Shown: positions 1 to 12,213, counted from the first letter of the stretch. The stretch: DNA of 64,000 nt from Streptomyces diastatochromogenes (GCA_026913215.1 JAPTYK010000001.1:3782001-3846000), one strand, 5' to 3'. The notes: generated by a model from the letters alone, not told the origin. Translations and numbers: made by a program.

Positions 1-2312
<2,312 letters not shown>

Positions 2313-2353
2313 TGCTGGTCGTCAGTCCTTTCGTACGGTCAGCTGAGACCGAC

Positions 2354-4360
2354 TCAGATGTCGAGGAAGCGAACGTCCTTGGCGTTGCGCTGGATGAACG
2401 AGCGCCGTGCCTCGACGTCCTCGCCCATGAGCACCGAGAACAGGTCGTCGGCCTGGGCGGCGTCGTCCAGGGTGACCTGGCCGAGTACGCGGTGCTCGAC
2501 GTCCATGGTGGTGACGCGCAGCTCCTCGGCGTTCATCTCGCCGAGGCCCTTGAAGCGCTGGATCGAGTCTTCCCTGATCCGCTTGCCGTTCTGCTTGCCC
2601 AGCTCGACGAGCGCGTCCCGCTCGCGGTCCGAGTACGCGTACTCGAAGTCGTCCCGGCCCCACTTGATCTTGTAGAGCGGCGGGCGGGAGAGGTAGACGT
2701 GACCGGCCTCGACCAGCGGCCGCATGAAGCGGAAGAGGAAGGTCAGCAGCAGGGTGTTGATGTGCTGGCCGTCGACGTCGGCGTCCGCCATCAGGATGAT
2801 CTTGTGATAGCGGAGCTTCTCGATGTCGAAGTCCTCGTGCACACCGGTGCCGAAGGCGGAGATCAGCGCCTGGACCTCGGTGTTCTGCAGGATCTTGTCG
2901 ACGCGGGCCTTCTCGACGTTCAGGATCTTGCCGCGGATCGGCAGGATGGCCTGGTACATCGGGTTGCGGCCGGACTTGGCCGAGCCGCCGGCGGAGTCGC
3001 CCTCGACGATGAAGATCTCGCACTTGGCCGGGTCGTTCGACTGGCAGTCGGACAGCTTGCCCGGCAGCGAGGCCGACTCCAGGAGGCCCTTGCGGCGGGT
3101 CAGGTCGCGCGCCTTGCGCGCGGCCACGCGCGCGGTGGCGGCCTGGATCGACTTGCGGATGATGTCCGCGGCCTCGTTCGGGTTGCGGTCCAGCCAGTCG
3201 TTGAGGTGCTCGTAGACCGCCTTCTGGACGAAGGTCTTGACCTCCGTGTTGCCCAGCTTGGTCTTGGTCTGGCCCTCGAACTGCGGCTCGCTCAGCTTGA
3301 CCGAGATGATCGCCGTCAGACCCTCGCGGATGTCGTCGCCCGTGAGGTTGTCGTCCTTCTCGCGGAGCAGCTTCTTGTCGCGCGCGTACTTGTTGATCAG
3401 CGAGGTCAGCGCCGCCCGGAAGCCCTCCTCGTGCGTGCCGCCCTCGTGGGTGTGGATGATGTTGGCGAAGGAGTACACGCCCTCGCTGTAGCCGCTGTTC
3501 CACTGCATCGCGACTTCGAGGGACAGGCTCTTGTCCTTGTCCTCGGCGTCGAGGTCGATCACGGTGGGGTGGATCAGCTCGCCCTTGCGCGAGTTGAGGT
3601 ACTTCACGAAGTCGACGATGCCGCCCTCGTAGTGGTACTTCACCGTGCGCGCGGTCGCCTCGGCGGTGGCCTCGCTGTCCGGGTCGTCGGCGCCGACGGT
3701 CGCCTTCGCCGACTCGCGCTCGTCGGTGAGCGTGATCGTCAGGCCCTTGTTGAGGAAGGCCATCTCCTGGAAGCGCCGCGAGAGCGTCTCGAAGGAGTAC
3801 TCGGTGGTCTCGAAGATGTCCGGGTCGGCCCAGAAGGTCACCGACGTGCCGGTGCGGCCGGTCTCCTCGTGCTGGGCGAGCGGGGCCGTCGGGGCGCCCA
3901 TCTTGTAGTCCTGCGTCCAGCGGTGGCCGTCCGTCCAGATCTCGACGGAGACCTTGGTGGACAGGGCGTTGACGACGGACACGCCGACGCCGTGCAGACC
4001 GCCGGAGACGGCGTAGCCGCCGCCGCCGAACTTTCCGCCCGCGTGCAGGACGGTCAGCACGACCTCGACGGCCGGCTTGCCCTCGGAGGCCACGATGCCG
4101 ACCGGGATGCCGCGGCCGTTGTCGACGACGCGCACGGCGCCGTCGGCCAGGATCGTCACGTCGATGGTGTCGGCGTGGCCGGCCAGGGCTTCGTCGACCG
4201 AGTTGTCGACGACCTCCTGCACCATGTGGTGCAGACCGCGCTCGCCGGTCGAGCCGATGTACATGCCAGGGCGCTTGCGCACGGCATCCAGGCCCTCAAG
4301 GACCTGAATGTTGCTGGCGGTGTACTGGGAGTTCTCGTTGGGGTCGCCGGAATCGGCCAC
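2354..4360 (-). CDS. gyrB: DNA gyrase subunit B
   Basis: ATPase subunit of gyrase. The GHKL ATPase motifs are visible (VDNSVDEALAG, DNGRGIP, GGLHGVG), followed by the TOPRIM block with EGDSAGGSAK and DADVDGQHI, and the normal C-terminus ending in KDVRFLDI. I chose the GTG at 4360-4358 (VADSGDPNEN), as in other Streptomyces GyrB, with AAAGGG about 7 bases upstream. An in-frame ATG at 4402 would add 14 unlikely residues. The gene is uninterrupted, about 668 residues. The upstream gap is unusually long for this operon, so gyrB probably has its own promoter. Confidence 0.97.
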   Translation of the reverse strand: MADSGDPNENSQYTASNIQVLEGLDAVRKRPGMYIGSTGERGLHHMVQEVVDNSVDEALAGHADTIDVTILADGAVRVVDNGRGIPVGIVASEGKPAVEVVLTVLHAGGKFGGGGYAVSGGLHGVGVSVVNALSTKVSVEIWTDGHRWTQDYKMGAPTAPLAQHEETGRTGTSVTFWADPDIFETTEYSFETLSRRFQEMAFLNKGLTITLTDERESAKATVGADDPDSEATAEATARTVKYHYEGGIVDFVKYLNSRKGELIHPTVIDLDAEDKDKSLSLEVAMQWNSGYSEGVYSFANIIHTHEGGTHEEGFRAALTSLINKYARDKKLLREKDDNLTGDDIREGLTAIISVKLSEPQFEGQTKTKLGNTEVKTFVQKAVYEHLNDWLDRNPNEAADIIRKSIQAATARVAARKARDLTRRKGLLESASLPGKLSDCQSNDPAKCEIFIVEGDSAGGSAKSGRNPMYQAILPIRGKILNVEKARVDKILQNTEVQALISAFGTGVHEDFDIEKLRYHKIILMADADVDGQHINTLLLTFLFRFMRPLVEAGHVYLSRPPLYKIKWGRDDFEYAYSDRERDALVELGKQNGKRIREDSIQRFKGLGEMNAEELRVTTMDVEHRVLGQVTLDDAAQADDLFSVLMGEDVEARRSFIQRNAKDVRFLDI

Positions 4361-4704
4361 GAAGCGCCCTTTCTGGCACAGCACAGGCCGTTCTCCGGGC
4401 ATGCGGGAGCGGCTGCGTCGTTCGACATGTTCCGCAGGGTGGCGGGATTGTCTCCCAGTCTACCGGTACCGCCGACACTCATGGGGGTTTGCCGGTACCT
4501 GAATGCGCATGTGCCGCCCTGCGCGGGCGCGAGACGACTCCCCATATCCGGGCAGGGGCTCCAGAGGCCCCAGACGGCCACCTAGCGCTTCGGCCGGTGA
4601 CCCGTTGTGGGCGCTCGTCGCGGACCCCGCCGCGGGTGCGTTCCGCAGCCCCGTGCCCACCCGCGCGGCGCCCTCCGCCCGGACCCGCGCCCGAGGGCCG
4701 GGTC
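4361..4704. other. Intergenic region upstream of gyrB
   Basis: This 344-base stretch separates dciA from gyrB and holds no convincing gene. It is the likely site of the gyrB promoter. On the minus strand a TAGACT at 4462-4457 is a possible -10 box, but I cannot see a matching -35. The motif CCGGTAC occurs twice nearby. Gyrase genes are usually controlled by supercoiling, which cannot be judged from sequence alone. Confidence 0.4.
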
Positions 4705-5257
4705 CTACACGTACGTGTCGCCGGGCCCGACGCTGCCGGGCGCCCTGAGCGGCCCGTACCCCCGCCGAGGCCCTCCCGGCGCCAGCACCTTGATCATCCG
4801 CACCGTCCCGTGCCCGAGGTCCTCATTGAGCCGGGCCACCAGCGTCGGCGCCAGCAGCCGCAGCTGCGTCGCCCACGCCGTCGAGTCGCACTGCACCGTC
4901 AGCACCCGCGCGTCCGGCTCCTCGTCGAACTTCGTCGGGACGCAGTGCTTCGCCAGGTCCTCGCCCACGATCTGCGGCCACCGCCCCATGACCCCGCCGA
5001 CCGCCGCCGGGGTCTCCCAGCCCCGCTCGGTGATCAGCCGGTTGATCGCGGCGCCGAGCGCCATCGGGTCGCGCCCGTCGGCGCGCGCGCCGGAGCGCAG
5101 CCCGCCCCGCGCCGGGCCTGCTTCTTCTGCGCCGCCGCCGCGCCCGCGCCTGCGCCTGCTCCTTGGCGGCGCGCAGCGCGACCCGGGCGAGGTCGACGCC
5201 CGAAGGCTCGGGCAGCGCCGGCCTGTCCCCAGGCTGTGGAGAGTTTTCCTCGCTCAT
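4705..5257 (-). CDS. dciA: DciA-like DUF721 protein, predicted replicative-helicase operator (two apparent frameshifts)
   Basis: DUF721 proteins of the DciA group are implicated in DnaB helicase loading in bacteria without DnaC, including mycobacteria. The conserved core is clear (GWETPAAVGGVMGRWPQIVG, then LTVQCDSTAWATQLRLLAP and LNEDLGHGTVRMIKV). The ATG at 5257 overlaps the recF stop as ATGA, so the two genes are translationally coupled. The N-terminal part (MSEENSPQPGDRPALPEPSG) is in another frame. Two bases seem lost in GC-rich runs near 5143 and 5105-5108; restoring both gives 184 residues. The function is by family and by its position between recF and gyrB, as in Mycobacterium. Confidence 0.85.
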
Positions 5258-6374
5258 ACCCGTTCCACCGTCCCGCCGGAGACGGCGTACCGCGTGCCCG
5301 CGAGCACCCCCGGCACGTCGTCGTCCACCGCCGCCGTGACGAGCACCTGCTCGCCCGGCGCCACCAGTTCCGCGAGCCGCTCGCGCCGCCGCGCGTCGAG
5401 CTCGGCGAAGACGTCGTCGAGGACGAGGACCGGCTCGTTGCCCTCGGAGCGCAGCAGGTCGTACGAGGCGAGGCGCAGCGCCAGCGCGTACGACCAGGAC
5501 TCGCCGTGGCTGGCGTACCCCTTCGCGGGGAGCTCGCCGAGCTTGAGGAGCAGCTCGTCGCGGTGGGGTCCGACGAGCGTGACGCCCCGCTCGATCTCCT
5601 GCTTGCGGACCTCGGCGAGGGCGGCGAGCAGCTGCTCGTACAGCTCCTCGCGGGTGTGTCCGGCGCCCGGCGCGGAGGGGCGGTACTCCAGGAGGATCGG
5701 TCCGCCGCCGGGCGCGAGCTGCTCGTACGCCTTGTCGGCGAGCGGCTGCAGTACGGCGATGAGGTCGAGCCGCTGGGCGAGCAGCTCGGCGCCGGCCCGG
5801 GCCAGGTGCTGGTCCCACACGTCCAGGGTGGACAGGTCCGCGCCCCGGCCGCCGTGCCGCCGGGCCATCGCGGCCGACTTCAGGAGCGTGTTGCGCTGCT
5901 TGAGCACGCGCTCGTAGTCGGAGCGCACGCCCGCCATGCGCGGCGTGCGCGCCGTGATGAGCTCGTCGAGGAAGCGCCGGCGCTCGCCGGGGTCGCCCTT
6001 CACCAGGGCGAGGTCCTCGGGGCGAACAGCACGGTCCGTACGATGCCGAGCACGTCGCGCGGTCTGACCTGCGAGGACCTGTTGATGCGGGCGCGGTTGG
6101 CCCGGCCCGGGTTGAGCTCCAGCTCGACCAGCTGGGACCGCTCGCCCTGGGTGACGGCCGCGCGGATGACCGCGCGCTCCGCCCCCATCCGGACGAGCGG
6201 GGCGTCGGAGGCGACGCGGTGGCTGCCGAGGGTGGCGAGATAGCCGACGGCCTCGACGAGATTGGTCTTGCCCTGGCCGTTCGCGCCCACGAAAGCGGTG
6301 ACGCCCGGGTCGAGCGGAACCTCGACCCGGGCGTACGAGCGGAAGTCGGCCAGCGAGAGATGCGTGACGTGCAT
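5254..6374 (-). CDS. recF: DNA replication and repair protein RecF (one apparent frameshift)
   Basis: SMC-like ATPase that helps load RecA on gapped DNA. The Walker A motif is GANGQGKTN near residue 30. The ABC-type signature and Walker B region are near the C-terminus (SWSYALALRLASYDLL, then PVLVLDDVFAELD). The start is the ATG at 6374 (MHVTHLSLADFRSY). The frame breaks in the G run at 6019-6022, where TVLFAPEDLALVKG is expected; one added base gives 373 residues. The stop overlaps the start of dciA. It sits downstream of gnd in the dnaN-gnd-recF-dciA-gyrBA order. Confidence 0.95.
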
Positions 6375-6433
6375 GGTGGGCGCCGACCTTCTTCCCCCGG
6401 CGGCTGTGCACCGCGGGGTGCACAGCCTGTGGA

Positions 6434-7312
6434 TTACTTCTTCGTCTCGACCGCGTGGCCACCGAACTGGTTGCGCAGCGCGGCGATCATCTTCATCTGC
6501 GGGGAGTCGTCCTGACGGGAGGCGAACCGCGCGAACAGCGAGGCGGTGATCGCCGGGAGCGGGACGGCGTTGTCGATGGCGGCCTCGACCGTCCACCGGC
6601 CCTCGCCGGAGTCCGACGCGTAGCCCCGCAGCTTGTCCAGGTGCTCGTCCTCGTCCAGCGCGTTCACCGCGAGGTCCAGCAGCCAGGAACGGATGACCGT
6701 GCCCTCCTGCCAGGAGCGGAAGACCTCGCGCACGTCGGTGACGGAGTCGACCTTCTCCAGGAGCTCCCAGCCCTCGGCGTAGGCCTGCATCATCGCGTAC
6801 TCGATGCCGTTGTGGACCATCTTCGCGAAGTGGCCGGCGCCGACCTTGCCCGCGTGGACCGAGCCGAACTCGCCCTCGGGCTTGAGCGCGTCGAAGATCG
6901 GCTGGACCTTCGCCACGTCCTCGGCGGAGCCGCCGTACATCAGCGCGTAGCCGTTCTCCAGGCCCCAGACGCCACCGGAGACGCCGCAGTCGACGAAGCC
7001 GATGCCCTTGGCGGCGAGCTCCTCGGCGTGCTTCTCGTCGTCCGTCCAGCGCGAGTTGCCGCCGTCCACGACGATGTCGCCGGGGGAGAGCAGGTCGGCC
7101 AGCTCGTCGATGGTGGACTGGGTCGCGGCACCGGCCGGGACCATGACCCACACGACGCGCGGACCCTTGAGCTTGCCCACAAGCTCTTCGAGGCTGTGGA
7201 CATCGGCGAGGTCCGGATTGCGGTCGTATCCGATGACGGTGTGGCCTGCGCGGCGGATGCGCTCGCGCATGTTGCCGCCCATCTTGCCGAGACCGACGAG
7301 ACCGAGCTCCAT
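6434..7312 (-). CDS. gnd: 6-phosphogluconate dehydrogenase, short (YqeC/GndA-like) form
   Basis: Oxidative decarboxylation of 6-phosphogluconate to ribulose 5-phosphate in the pentose phosphate pathway. The nucleotide-binding GLVGLGKMGGNM is at the N-terminus. Family motifs follow: VDGGNSRWTDD, the substrate-binding DCGVSGGVWGLENGY, and VGAGHFAKMVHNGIEY with the catalytic Lys and Asn. The length of 292 residues fits the short single-domain class rather than the 470-residue enzyme. The ATG at 7312 has AAGGAA six bases upstream. Its place between dnaN and recF is typical of Streptomyces. Confidence 0.94.
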   Translation of the reverse strand: MELGLVGLGKMGGNMRERIRRAGHTVIGYDRNPDLADVHSLEELVGKLKGPRVVWVMVPAGAATQSTIDELADLLSPGDIVVDGGNSRWTDDEKHAEELAAKGIGFVDCGVSGGVWGLENGYALMYGGSAEDVAKVQPIFDALKPEGEFGSVHAGKVGAGHFAKMVHNGIEYAMMQAYAEGWELLEKVDSVTDVREVFRSWQEGTVIRSWLLDLAVNALDEDEHLDKLRGYASDSGEGRWTVEAAIDNAVPLPAITASLFARFASRQDDSPQMKMIAALRNQFGGHAVETKK

Positions 7313-7342
7313 CAGAGATTCCTTAAGCGTCGTGTGCGGTTT

Positions 7343-7374
7343 ACCCGGGTCCGAGCCTACGCCCGGACCCGGGT
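7343..7374 (-). terminator. Hairpin between dnaN and gnd
   Basis: A perfect 11-base stem (7343-7353 with 7364-7374, arm ACCCGGGTCCG) encloses a 10-base loop directly downstream of dnaN. No T tract follows on either strand, as is common in actinomycetes. It may end or attenuate dnaN transcription before gnd. Confidence 0.6.
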
Positions 7375-7422
7375 GCACACCTGTGGGGTCAGCCGCTCAG
7401 GCGATCCCCCTTGTGCCAGGCG

Positions 7423-8552
7423 TCAGCCGCTGAGGCGCACCGGCATGATCAGGTACTTGTAGGCCTCGTCCGCCTCCGCGTCGAGCGCGGGCTTGCCGCT
7501 CAGCAGCGCCGGCTTCGTGGAGGTCGTGAAGGAGAGCTGGGCGACCGGGGAGTCGATCGCGCTCAGGCCGTCGAGCAGGAAGGTCGGGTTGAAGGCGATC
7601 GAGATGTCGTCGCCGTCCAGCTGCGCGTCGACCCTTTCCACAGCCTGTGCGTCGTCGCTGGAGCCGGCCTCCAGGATGAGCACGCCCTGCTCGAAGCTCA
7701 GCCGGACCGGGGTGTTGCGCTCGGCCACCAGGGCCACACGCTTCACGGCCTCCACGAAGGGGCGGTCTCGATCACCGCGACCGAGTTGAACTCGGTGGGG
7801 AAGAGCGTCCGGTACTTCGGGAGGTCGCCCTCCAGGAGGCGGGTGGTGGTGCGGCGGCCCGCGCCCTCGAAGCCGATGAGGCCCTCGCCCTTGCCGGAGC
7901 CGGAGAGCGCCAGGGTCACCGTGTCGCCGCTGGTGAGCGCCTTGGCGGTGTCCAGGAGGGTCTTCGCGGGCACCAGGGCGACCGCGGAGGCGTCCGGGGA
8001 CTCCGGCTTCCACAGGAACTCGCGGACCGCGAAGCGGTAGCGGTCGGTGGAGGCCAGGGTGACCGTGTCGCCCTCGATCTCGATGCGCACACCGGTGAGG
8101 ACGGGCAGCGTGTCGTCACGGCCGGCGGCGATGGCCACCTGCGCGGCGGCGGAGGCGAAGACCTCACCGGGGACGGTGCCGGTCGCGGTGGGCATCTCCG
8201 GCAGCGCCGGGTACTCCTCCACAGGCAGGGTGTGGAGGGTGAAGCGGGAGGAGCCGCAGACCACGGTCGCCCGTACACCGTCTGTGGAGATCTCCACGGG
8301 ACGGTTGGGGAGGGCGCGGCAGATGTCGGCGAGCAGGCGGCCGGAGACGAGGACGGTGCCGTCCTCCTCCACCTCGGCCTCGACCGAGACCCGGGCGGAG
8401 ACCTCGTAGTCGAAGCTCGAGAAGCTCAGCGCGCCGTCCTCGGCCTTCAGGAGAAGGCCCGCGAGTACGGGCGCCGGCGGACGGGCCGGGAGGCTGCGGG
8501 CCACCCAGGCCACCGCCTCCGCGAGTACATCGCGCTCCACCCGGATCTTCAC
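7423..8552 (-). CDS. dnaN: DNA polymerase III beta subunit, sliding clamp (one apparent frameshift)
   Basis: The clamp encircles DNA and tethers polymerase III. The three-domain fold is recognisable, beginning KIRVERDVLAEAVAWVAR and ending YKYLIMPVRLSG with the usual C-terminal peptide-binding residues. The GTG at 8552-8550 has AGGAGG eight bases upstream, which decides the start over longer in-frame extensions into oriC. Reading breaks after VAVIETAP because the G/C run at 7759-7762 lacks one base; restoring it continues FVEAVKRVALVAERN and gives 376 residues. oriC lies immediately upstream. Confidence 0.96.
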
Positions 8553-8699
8553 CGGAACCGCCTCCTGCTGTTGCTGGCTCTTCGTCGACTGCGGGAACCA
8601 GTCTGACGTACGCCGCAGACACTCGGTGCTGCTCGGGGTCAAGTCGGGACGAGAGCGCGTCGGAGCTCCGGCGCCGAGTTGTGCACAGGCCCCACTTCG

Positions 8700-9240
8700 A
8701 AACGGATTCCGAGCTAACTCTATGTGGGGTAGTAGTAGGGCCTGTGGAAACCGTGGATAACGCCGTTTTCGCAGGTCAGTCCAGGTTTTTTGTCCACCGA
8801 GGCTGTGGGTGGAACCAGTGGAAAACCAGGTGTCTCTGTGGACACCCGAAAGTTCTGCACAGCCGATACACAGACCAGGGGAGTTCTCCCAGCGCTGTCC
8901 CCAGCTTTCCCCAGGTTCCCCACAGCCCAAACGTCTCCCTTGGTGTGACCGCTTTCACTCGACCCGGTGAGTGGGGGTGTTTCGTTGCCGAACAGTGGAC
9001 AGCGGTGTGGAGAAGCTGTGGGCAACCGACTGCTCCCTGTGGGCAGCCGGTGGACAACCTTCGGGACCCCCTGTGGACGAAAGATTCATCCACAGCCTGT
9101 GGAGAACAGTTGCCAACAATTCCACAAGGGTCTGACCTGGCGTGATGCTCTGTCACCAGGCTTGCCTGTGGACACAATCCGGATAACTCGACAGTCCCCA
9201 CCCTGTGGACGGGAGATCATCCCCAATCTGTGGAGAACCT
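8700..9240. other. oriC: Chromosomal replication origin oriC with DnaA-box field
   Basis: The dnaA-dnaN intergenic region is packed with DnaA-box-like 9-mers in both orientations. Examples on the plus strand as read: CGTGGATAA 8752-8760, TTGTCCACC 8790-8798, TGTGGACAC 8837-8845, TTCCCCACA 8916-8924, TGTGGAGAA 9006-9014, TGTGGGCAA 9017-9025, TGTGGGCAG 9038-9046, GGTGGACAA 9049-9057, TGTGGACGA 9072-9080, TCATCCACA 9086-9094, TGTGGAGAA 9098-9106, TGTGGACAC 9167-9175, TGTGGACGG 9204-9212 and TGTGGAGAA 9229-9237. Most differ by one or two bases from the Streptomyces consensus TTGTCCACA. No gene is present. Confidence 0.95.
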
Positions 9241-9322
9241 GCCACCGGAACGAGGGAATCGAACAGGCCGGGGGCGGGGCGGGGCCGAGGCGGGGCGAGA
9301 TGCGGCCGAGTCGGGGCCGCGC

Positions 9323-9398
9323 GGGGGCTGATCGGACGCTGATCGGGGGCTGATCGGGCGCTGAGTGGGGGCTGATCGGGCGCTGAGTGGGGGCTGAG
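9323..9398. repeat. G-rich 22-bp tandem repeat beside oriC
   Basis: Two exact 22-base copies (9345-9366 and 9367-9388) are preceded by a diverged copy (9323-9344) and followed by a partial one (from 9389). Each starts with GGGGG followed by CTGATCGG or close to it. The strand is strongly G-biased from about 9266 to 9420. No coding signal is seen. It lies between the DnaA boxes and the dnaA terminator. Confidence 0.8.
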
Positions 9399-9427
9399 GC
9401 GGGGCCGTGCGGGGCCCGTGGGAACGC

Positions 9428-9464
9428 CGAAGGGCGCCCCGGAGGTGTCCCGGAGCGCCCTTCG
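9428..9464 (-). terminator. dnaA terminator hairpin
   Basis: Arms 9428-9442 and 9450-9464 (CGAAGGGCG at the base) form a 15-base stem with one mismatch and a 7-base loop, about 30 bases after the dnaA stop. It separates dnaA transcription from oriC. Confidence 0.85.
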
Positions 9465-9496
9465 AGAGGCTCTGACGGCCCTGCGGCGGGCCCGCG

Positions 9497-11285
9497 TCAG
9501 CCGTTCTTGATGCGGTTGGTGAGTTCGGTGACCTGGTTGTAGATGGAGCGCCGCTCCGCCATCAGGGCGCGGATCTTCCGGTCCGCGTGCATCACCGTCG
9601 TGTGGTCGCGGCCGCCGAACTGCGCGCCGATCTTCGGCAGCGACAGGTCCGTGAGCTCGCGGCACAGGTACATGGCGATCTGCCGGGCCGTCACCAGGAC
9701 GCGGCTGCGCGAGGATCCGCAGAGGTCCTCCACCGTCAGGCCGAAGTAGTCGGCGGTGGCCGCCATGATCGCGGGAGCGGTGATCTCCGGCGCGCTGTCC
9801 TCGCCGCCCGGGATCAGGTCCTTGAGGACGATCTCGGTCAGTCCGAGGTCCACCGGCTGCCGGTTGAGGCTCGCGAAGGCCGTCACCCGGATCAGCGCGC
9901 CCTCCAGCTCACGGATGTTCCGCGAGATCCGGGACGCGATGAACTCCAGGACCTCCGGCGGGGCGTTGAGCTGCTCCTGCACCGCCTTCTTGCGGAGGAT
10001 CGCGATGCGCGTCTCCAGCTCCGGCGGCTGCACATCGGTGGTGAGGCCCCACTCGAAGCGGTTGCGGAGCCGGTCCTCCAGGGTCACCAGCTGCTTGGGC
10101 GGCCGGTCCGAGGAGAGCACGATCTGCTTGTTCGCGTTGTGCAGCGTGTTGAAGGTGTGGAAGAACTCCTCCTGCGTCGACTCCTTGCTCGCCAGGAACT
10201 GGATGTCGTCGACGAGCAGGATGTCCACATCGCGGTAGCGCTTGCGGAAGGCGTCGCCCTTGCCGTCGCGGATCGAGTTGATGAACTCGTTGGTGAACTC
10301 CTCGGAGCTCACGTACCGCACGCGCGTGCCCGGGTAGAGGCTCCGCGCGTAGTGCCCGATCGCGTGCAGCAGGTGGGTCTTGCCGAGCCCCGACTCCCCG
10401 TAGATGAAGAGCGGGTTGTAGGCCTTCGCCGGCGCCTCGGCGACCGCGACCGCGGCCGCGTGCGCGAACCGGTTCGAGGAACCGATGACGAAGGTGTCGA
10501 AGAGGTACTTGGGGTTCAGGCGCGCGTGCTGCTCGTTCGGGCCGCCGGCGCCCTGCCCGGAGGACGAGGAGCCACCGCCCGGTACGCCGCCGGGGCCGGG
10601 GACGGGACCGCCCGGGCGGGGGCCGGGACGGGGACCGTGGTTCTGCGGATCGGGCAGCTCGGCGCGCTCGGGCCGCTGCGGCTCGTAGCCGCGGGCCGGC
10701 TCGTCGTAGCGGGTCCCCTGGGACTGCTCGGGCCCGGTCGGGCTGCTGGGGCCGGTGTACGGGGCGCGCTCCTGGTAGCCGCCGAGCGCGGCTGCTGCCA
10801 GGAGAGGTCCTCCTGGGTGCGCGGCCAGGCGCCGGGGTCGGGCCGCTGCGGCTGCTGGTAGTCCGGGTAGGCCGGGCGCGCGGTGGGCAGGCCGTCGTCG
10901 GGCATCGGCCGGTGGCCGTAGCCGTCGTACTTCTCGTACGGCTCGGGCTGCGGACGCTCGTCGTAGCGCGGCTGCTGCGACTGCTGCACCGGGGGCGCCG
11001 GCGGGTCGGCTCGCCGACGGAGTCGTCGACGGTGATCGCGATCCGGATCGGCCGCCGCACTCACGGCTGAGGGTCTCGCTGATCAGCGGGGCGAGCCGGC
11101 CTCCAGGACCCGCTTCCCCACTCGTTGGGCACGGCGAGCAGGGCCGTGTCCGCGACCAGGGCGAGCGGCTGGCAGCGCTCGATCCACTGTTTGTCCTTGG
11201 GCTCGATCCCCTGCTGGCCCTCGGCGAGAAGGTGCTCGAGGACACGCGGCCACACTGCGGCAAGATCGGCAGGTACGTCAGCCAC
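9497..11285 (-). CDS. dnaA: Chromosomal replication initiator DnaA (five apparent frameshifts in the N-terminal third)
   Basis: AAA+ initiator that binds oriC boxes and opens the duplex. Domains III and IV are intact: Walker A GESGLGKTHLLHA, Walker B DILLVDDIQFL, and the DNA-binding signature GGRDHTTVMHADRKI. Domain I begins at the GTG 11285 (VADVPADLAAVWPRVLEHLL). The long, proline- and glutamine-rich domain II typical of Streptomyces is in three frames. One base each seems missing at 11116-11119, about 11098, about 11053, about 11008 and about 10788. Adding five gives 597 residues. An upstream pair of DnaA boxes suggests autoregulation. Confidence 0.95.
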
Positions 11286-11682
11286 AGGGCACGCTTTCTC
11301 GCAGGTCCCACGATGGTGTGGTTCTCGGGGACGGTGGGTCGAAGTCCGTACGGACGGGGCCGCCCGGGACAGGTGAGGACAGAACGGAAAAAGATTACGG
11401 AGACCGTTCACGGTAGTCGGGGCGGATGACGTGGTTCAAGTTGTTGTCCACAGCCTGTGCACAATGGGGGGTGGCGACAGGTCGGTTTGACCGGATGGCG
11501 TAGCCGCGCGTACCGTAACCAGGTCGAGTTGTCGATGGCTGCTGCCGCCTGCCTCCGATGGGCAAAGATCACGGTCAGTGATCGTGTAGCGGTGCACTCG
11601 GGCGTATTGCGAGCTACTCGTGGGCGCACGGTGACAGCCAGGCGATGTCCCGCCATCTACGAATCATTTCTGGAGCCCCCGA
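11286..11682. promoter_or_regulatory. dnaA-rpmH divergent control region with two DnaA boxes
   Basis: This 397-base divergent intergenic region carries an exact TTGTCCACA at 11444-11452 and TGTGCACAA at 11456-11464, facing each other. In Streptomyces the dnaA promoter is known to contain such boxes and to be DnaA-repressed. A short inverted repeat GATCAC/GTGATC lies at 11567-11583 on the rpmH side. I could not assign -35 and -10 boxes with confidence. Confidence 0.75.
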
Positions 11683-11820
11683 GTGAGCAAGCGCACCTTC
11701 CAGCCGAACAACCGTCGTCGCGCGAAGACCCACGGCTTCCGCCTGCGCATGCGCACCCGTGCCGGCCGCGCCATCCTGGCGAACCGCCGTGCCAAGGGTC
11801 GCGCGAGCCTGTCCGCCTGA
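11683..11820 (+). CDS. rpmH: 50S ribosomal protein L34
   Basis: A 45-residue basic protein starting at GTG 11683. It reads SKRTFQPNNRRRAKTHGF, then RAILANRRAKGRASLSA, which is the full L34 pattern. GGAG lies seven bases before the start. It is the first gene of the plus-strand run next to dnaA, 21 bases before rnpA. The ribosomal protein sits at the exit-tunnel end of 23S rRNA. Confidence 0.98.
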   Translation: MSKRTFQPNNRRRAKTHGFRLRMRTRAGRAILANRRAKGRASLSA

Positions 11821-11841
11821 TCCACCTAAACAGGTCATGAC

Positions 11842-12213
11842 GTGCTGCCTACCGAGAATCGGCTGAGGCGGCGCGAGGACTTCGCAACAGCGGTACGCCG
11901 AGGACGCCGGGCTGGTCGCCCACTCCTCGTCGTCCACCTGCGCAGCAGTGCAACGGACCCGCACGCGCCTGGGGAGAGCGCTCCCCCGACGCGTGCGGGT
12001 TTCGTCGTGAGCAAGGCCGTGGGCGGTGCGGTCGTACGCAACCAGGTGAAGCGACGCCTGCGCCATCTCGTCCGCGACCGCATCGACGAGCTGCCCCCCG
12101 GTAGCCTGGTGGTCGTACGGGCGTTGCCCGGAGCCGGTGACGCCGACCACGCACAGCTGGCCCGAGACCTGGACGCCGCTCTTCAGCGGCTGCTGGGAGG
12201 GGGCACGCGATGA
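11842..12213 (+). CDS. rnpA: Ribonuclease P protein component
   Basis: Protein subunit of RNase P, which matures tRNA 5' ends with the rnpB RNA. The 123-residue protein starts at GTG 11842 (LPTENRLRRREDFATAVRRG). It has the family RNA-binding signature near VVRNQVKRRLRHLVRD, then LVVVRALPGAG. Its stop overlaps the yidD start by four bases (ATGA), so the two are coupled. Confidence 0.97.
   Translation: MLPTENRLRRREDFATAVRRGRRAGRPLLVVHLRSSATDPHAPGESAPPTRAGFVVSKAVGGAVVRNQVKRRLRHLVRDRIDELPPGSLVVVRALPGAGDADHAQLARDLDAALQRLLGGGTR

Noticed and set aside
9040..9240. Short palindromic repeats in oriC as a CRISPR-like array
   Set aside because: The repeated elements are 9-base DnaA boxes with irregular spacing, not direct repeats with spacers.
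9497..11311. Reading the given dnaA frame from 11311 as the true N-terminus
   Set aside because: The first 190 residues are Arg/Pro/Ser-rich shadow text; the conserved DnaA domain I is in another frame from 11285.
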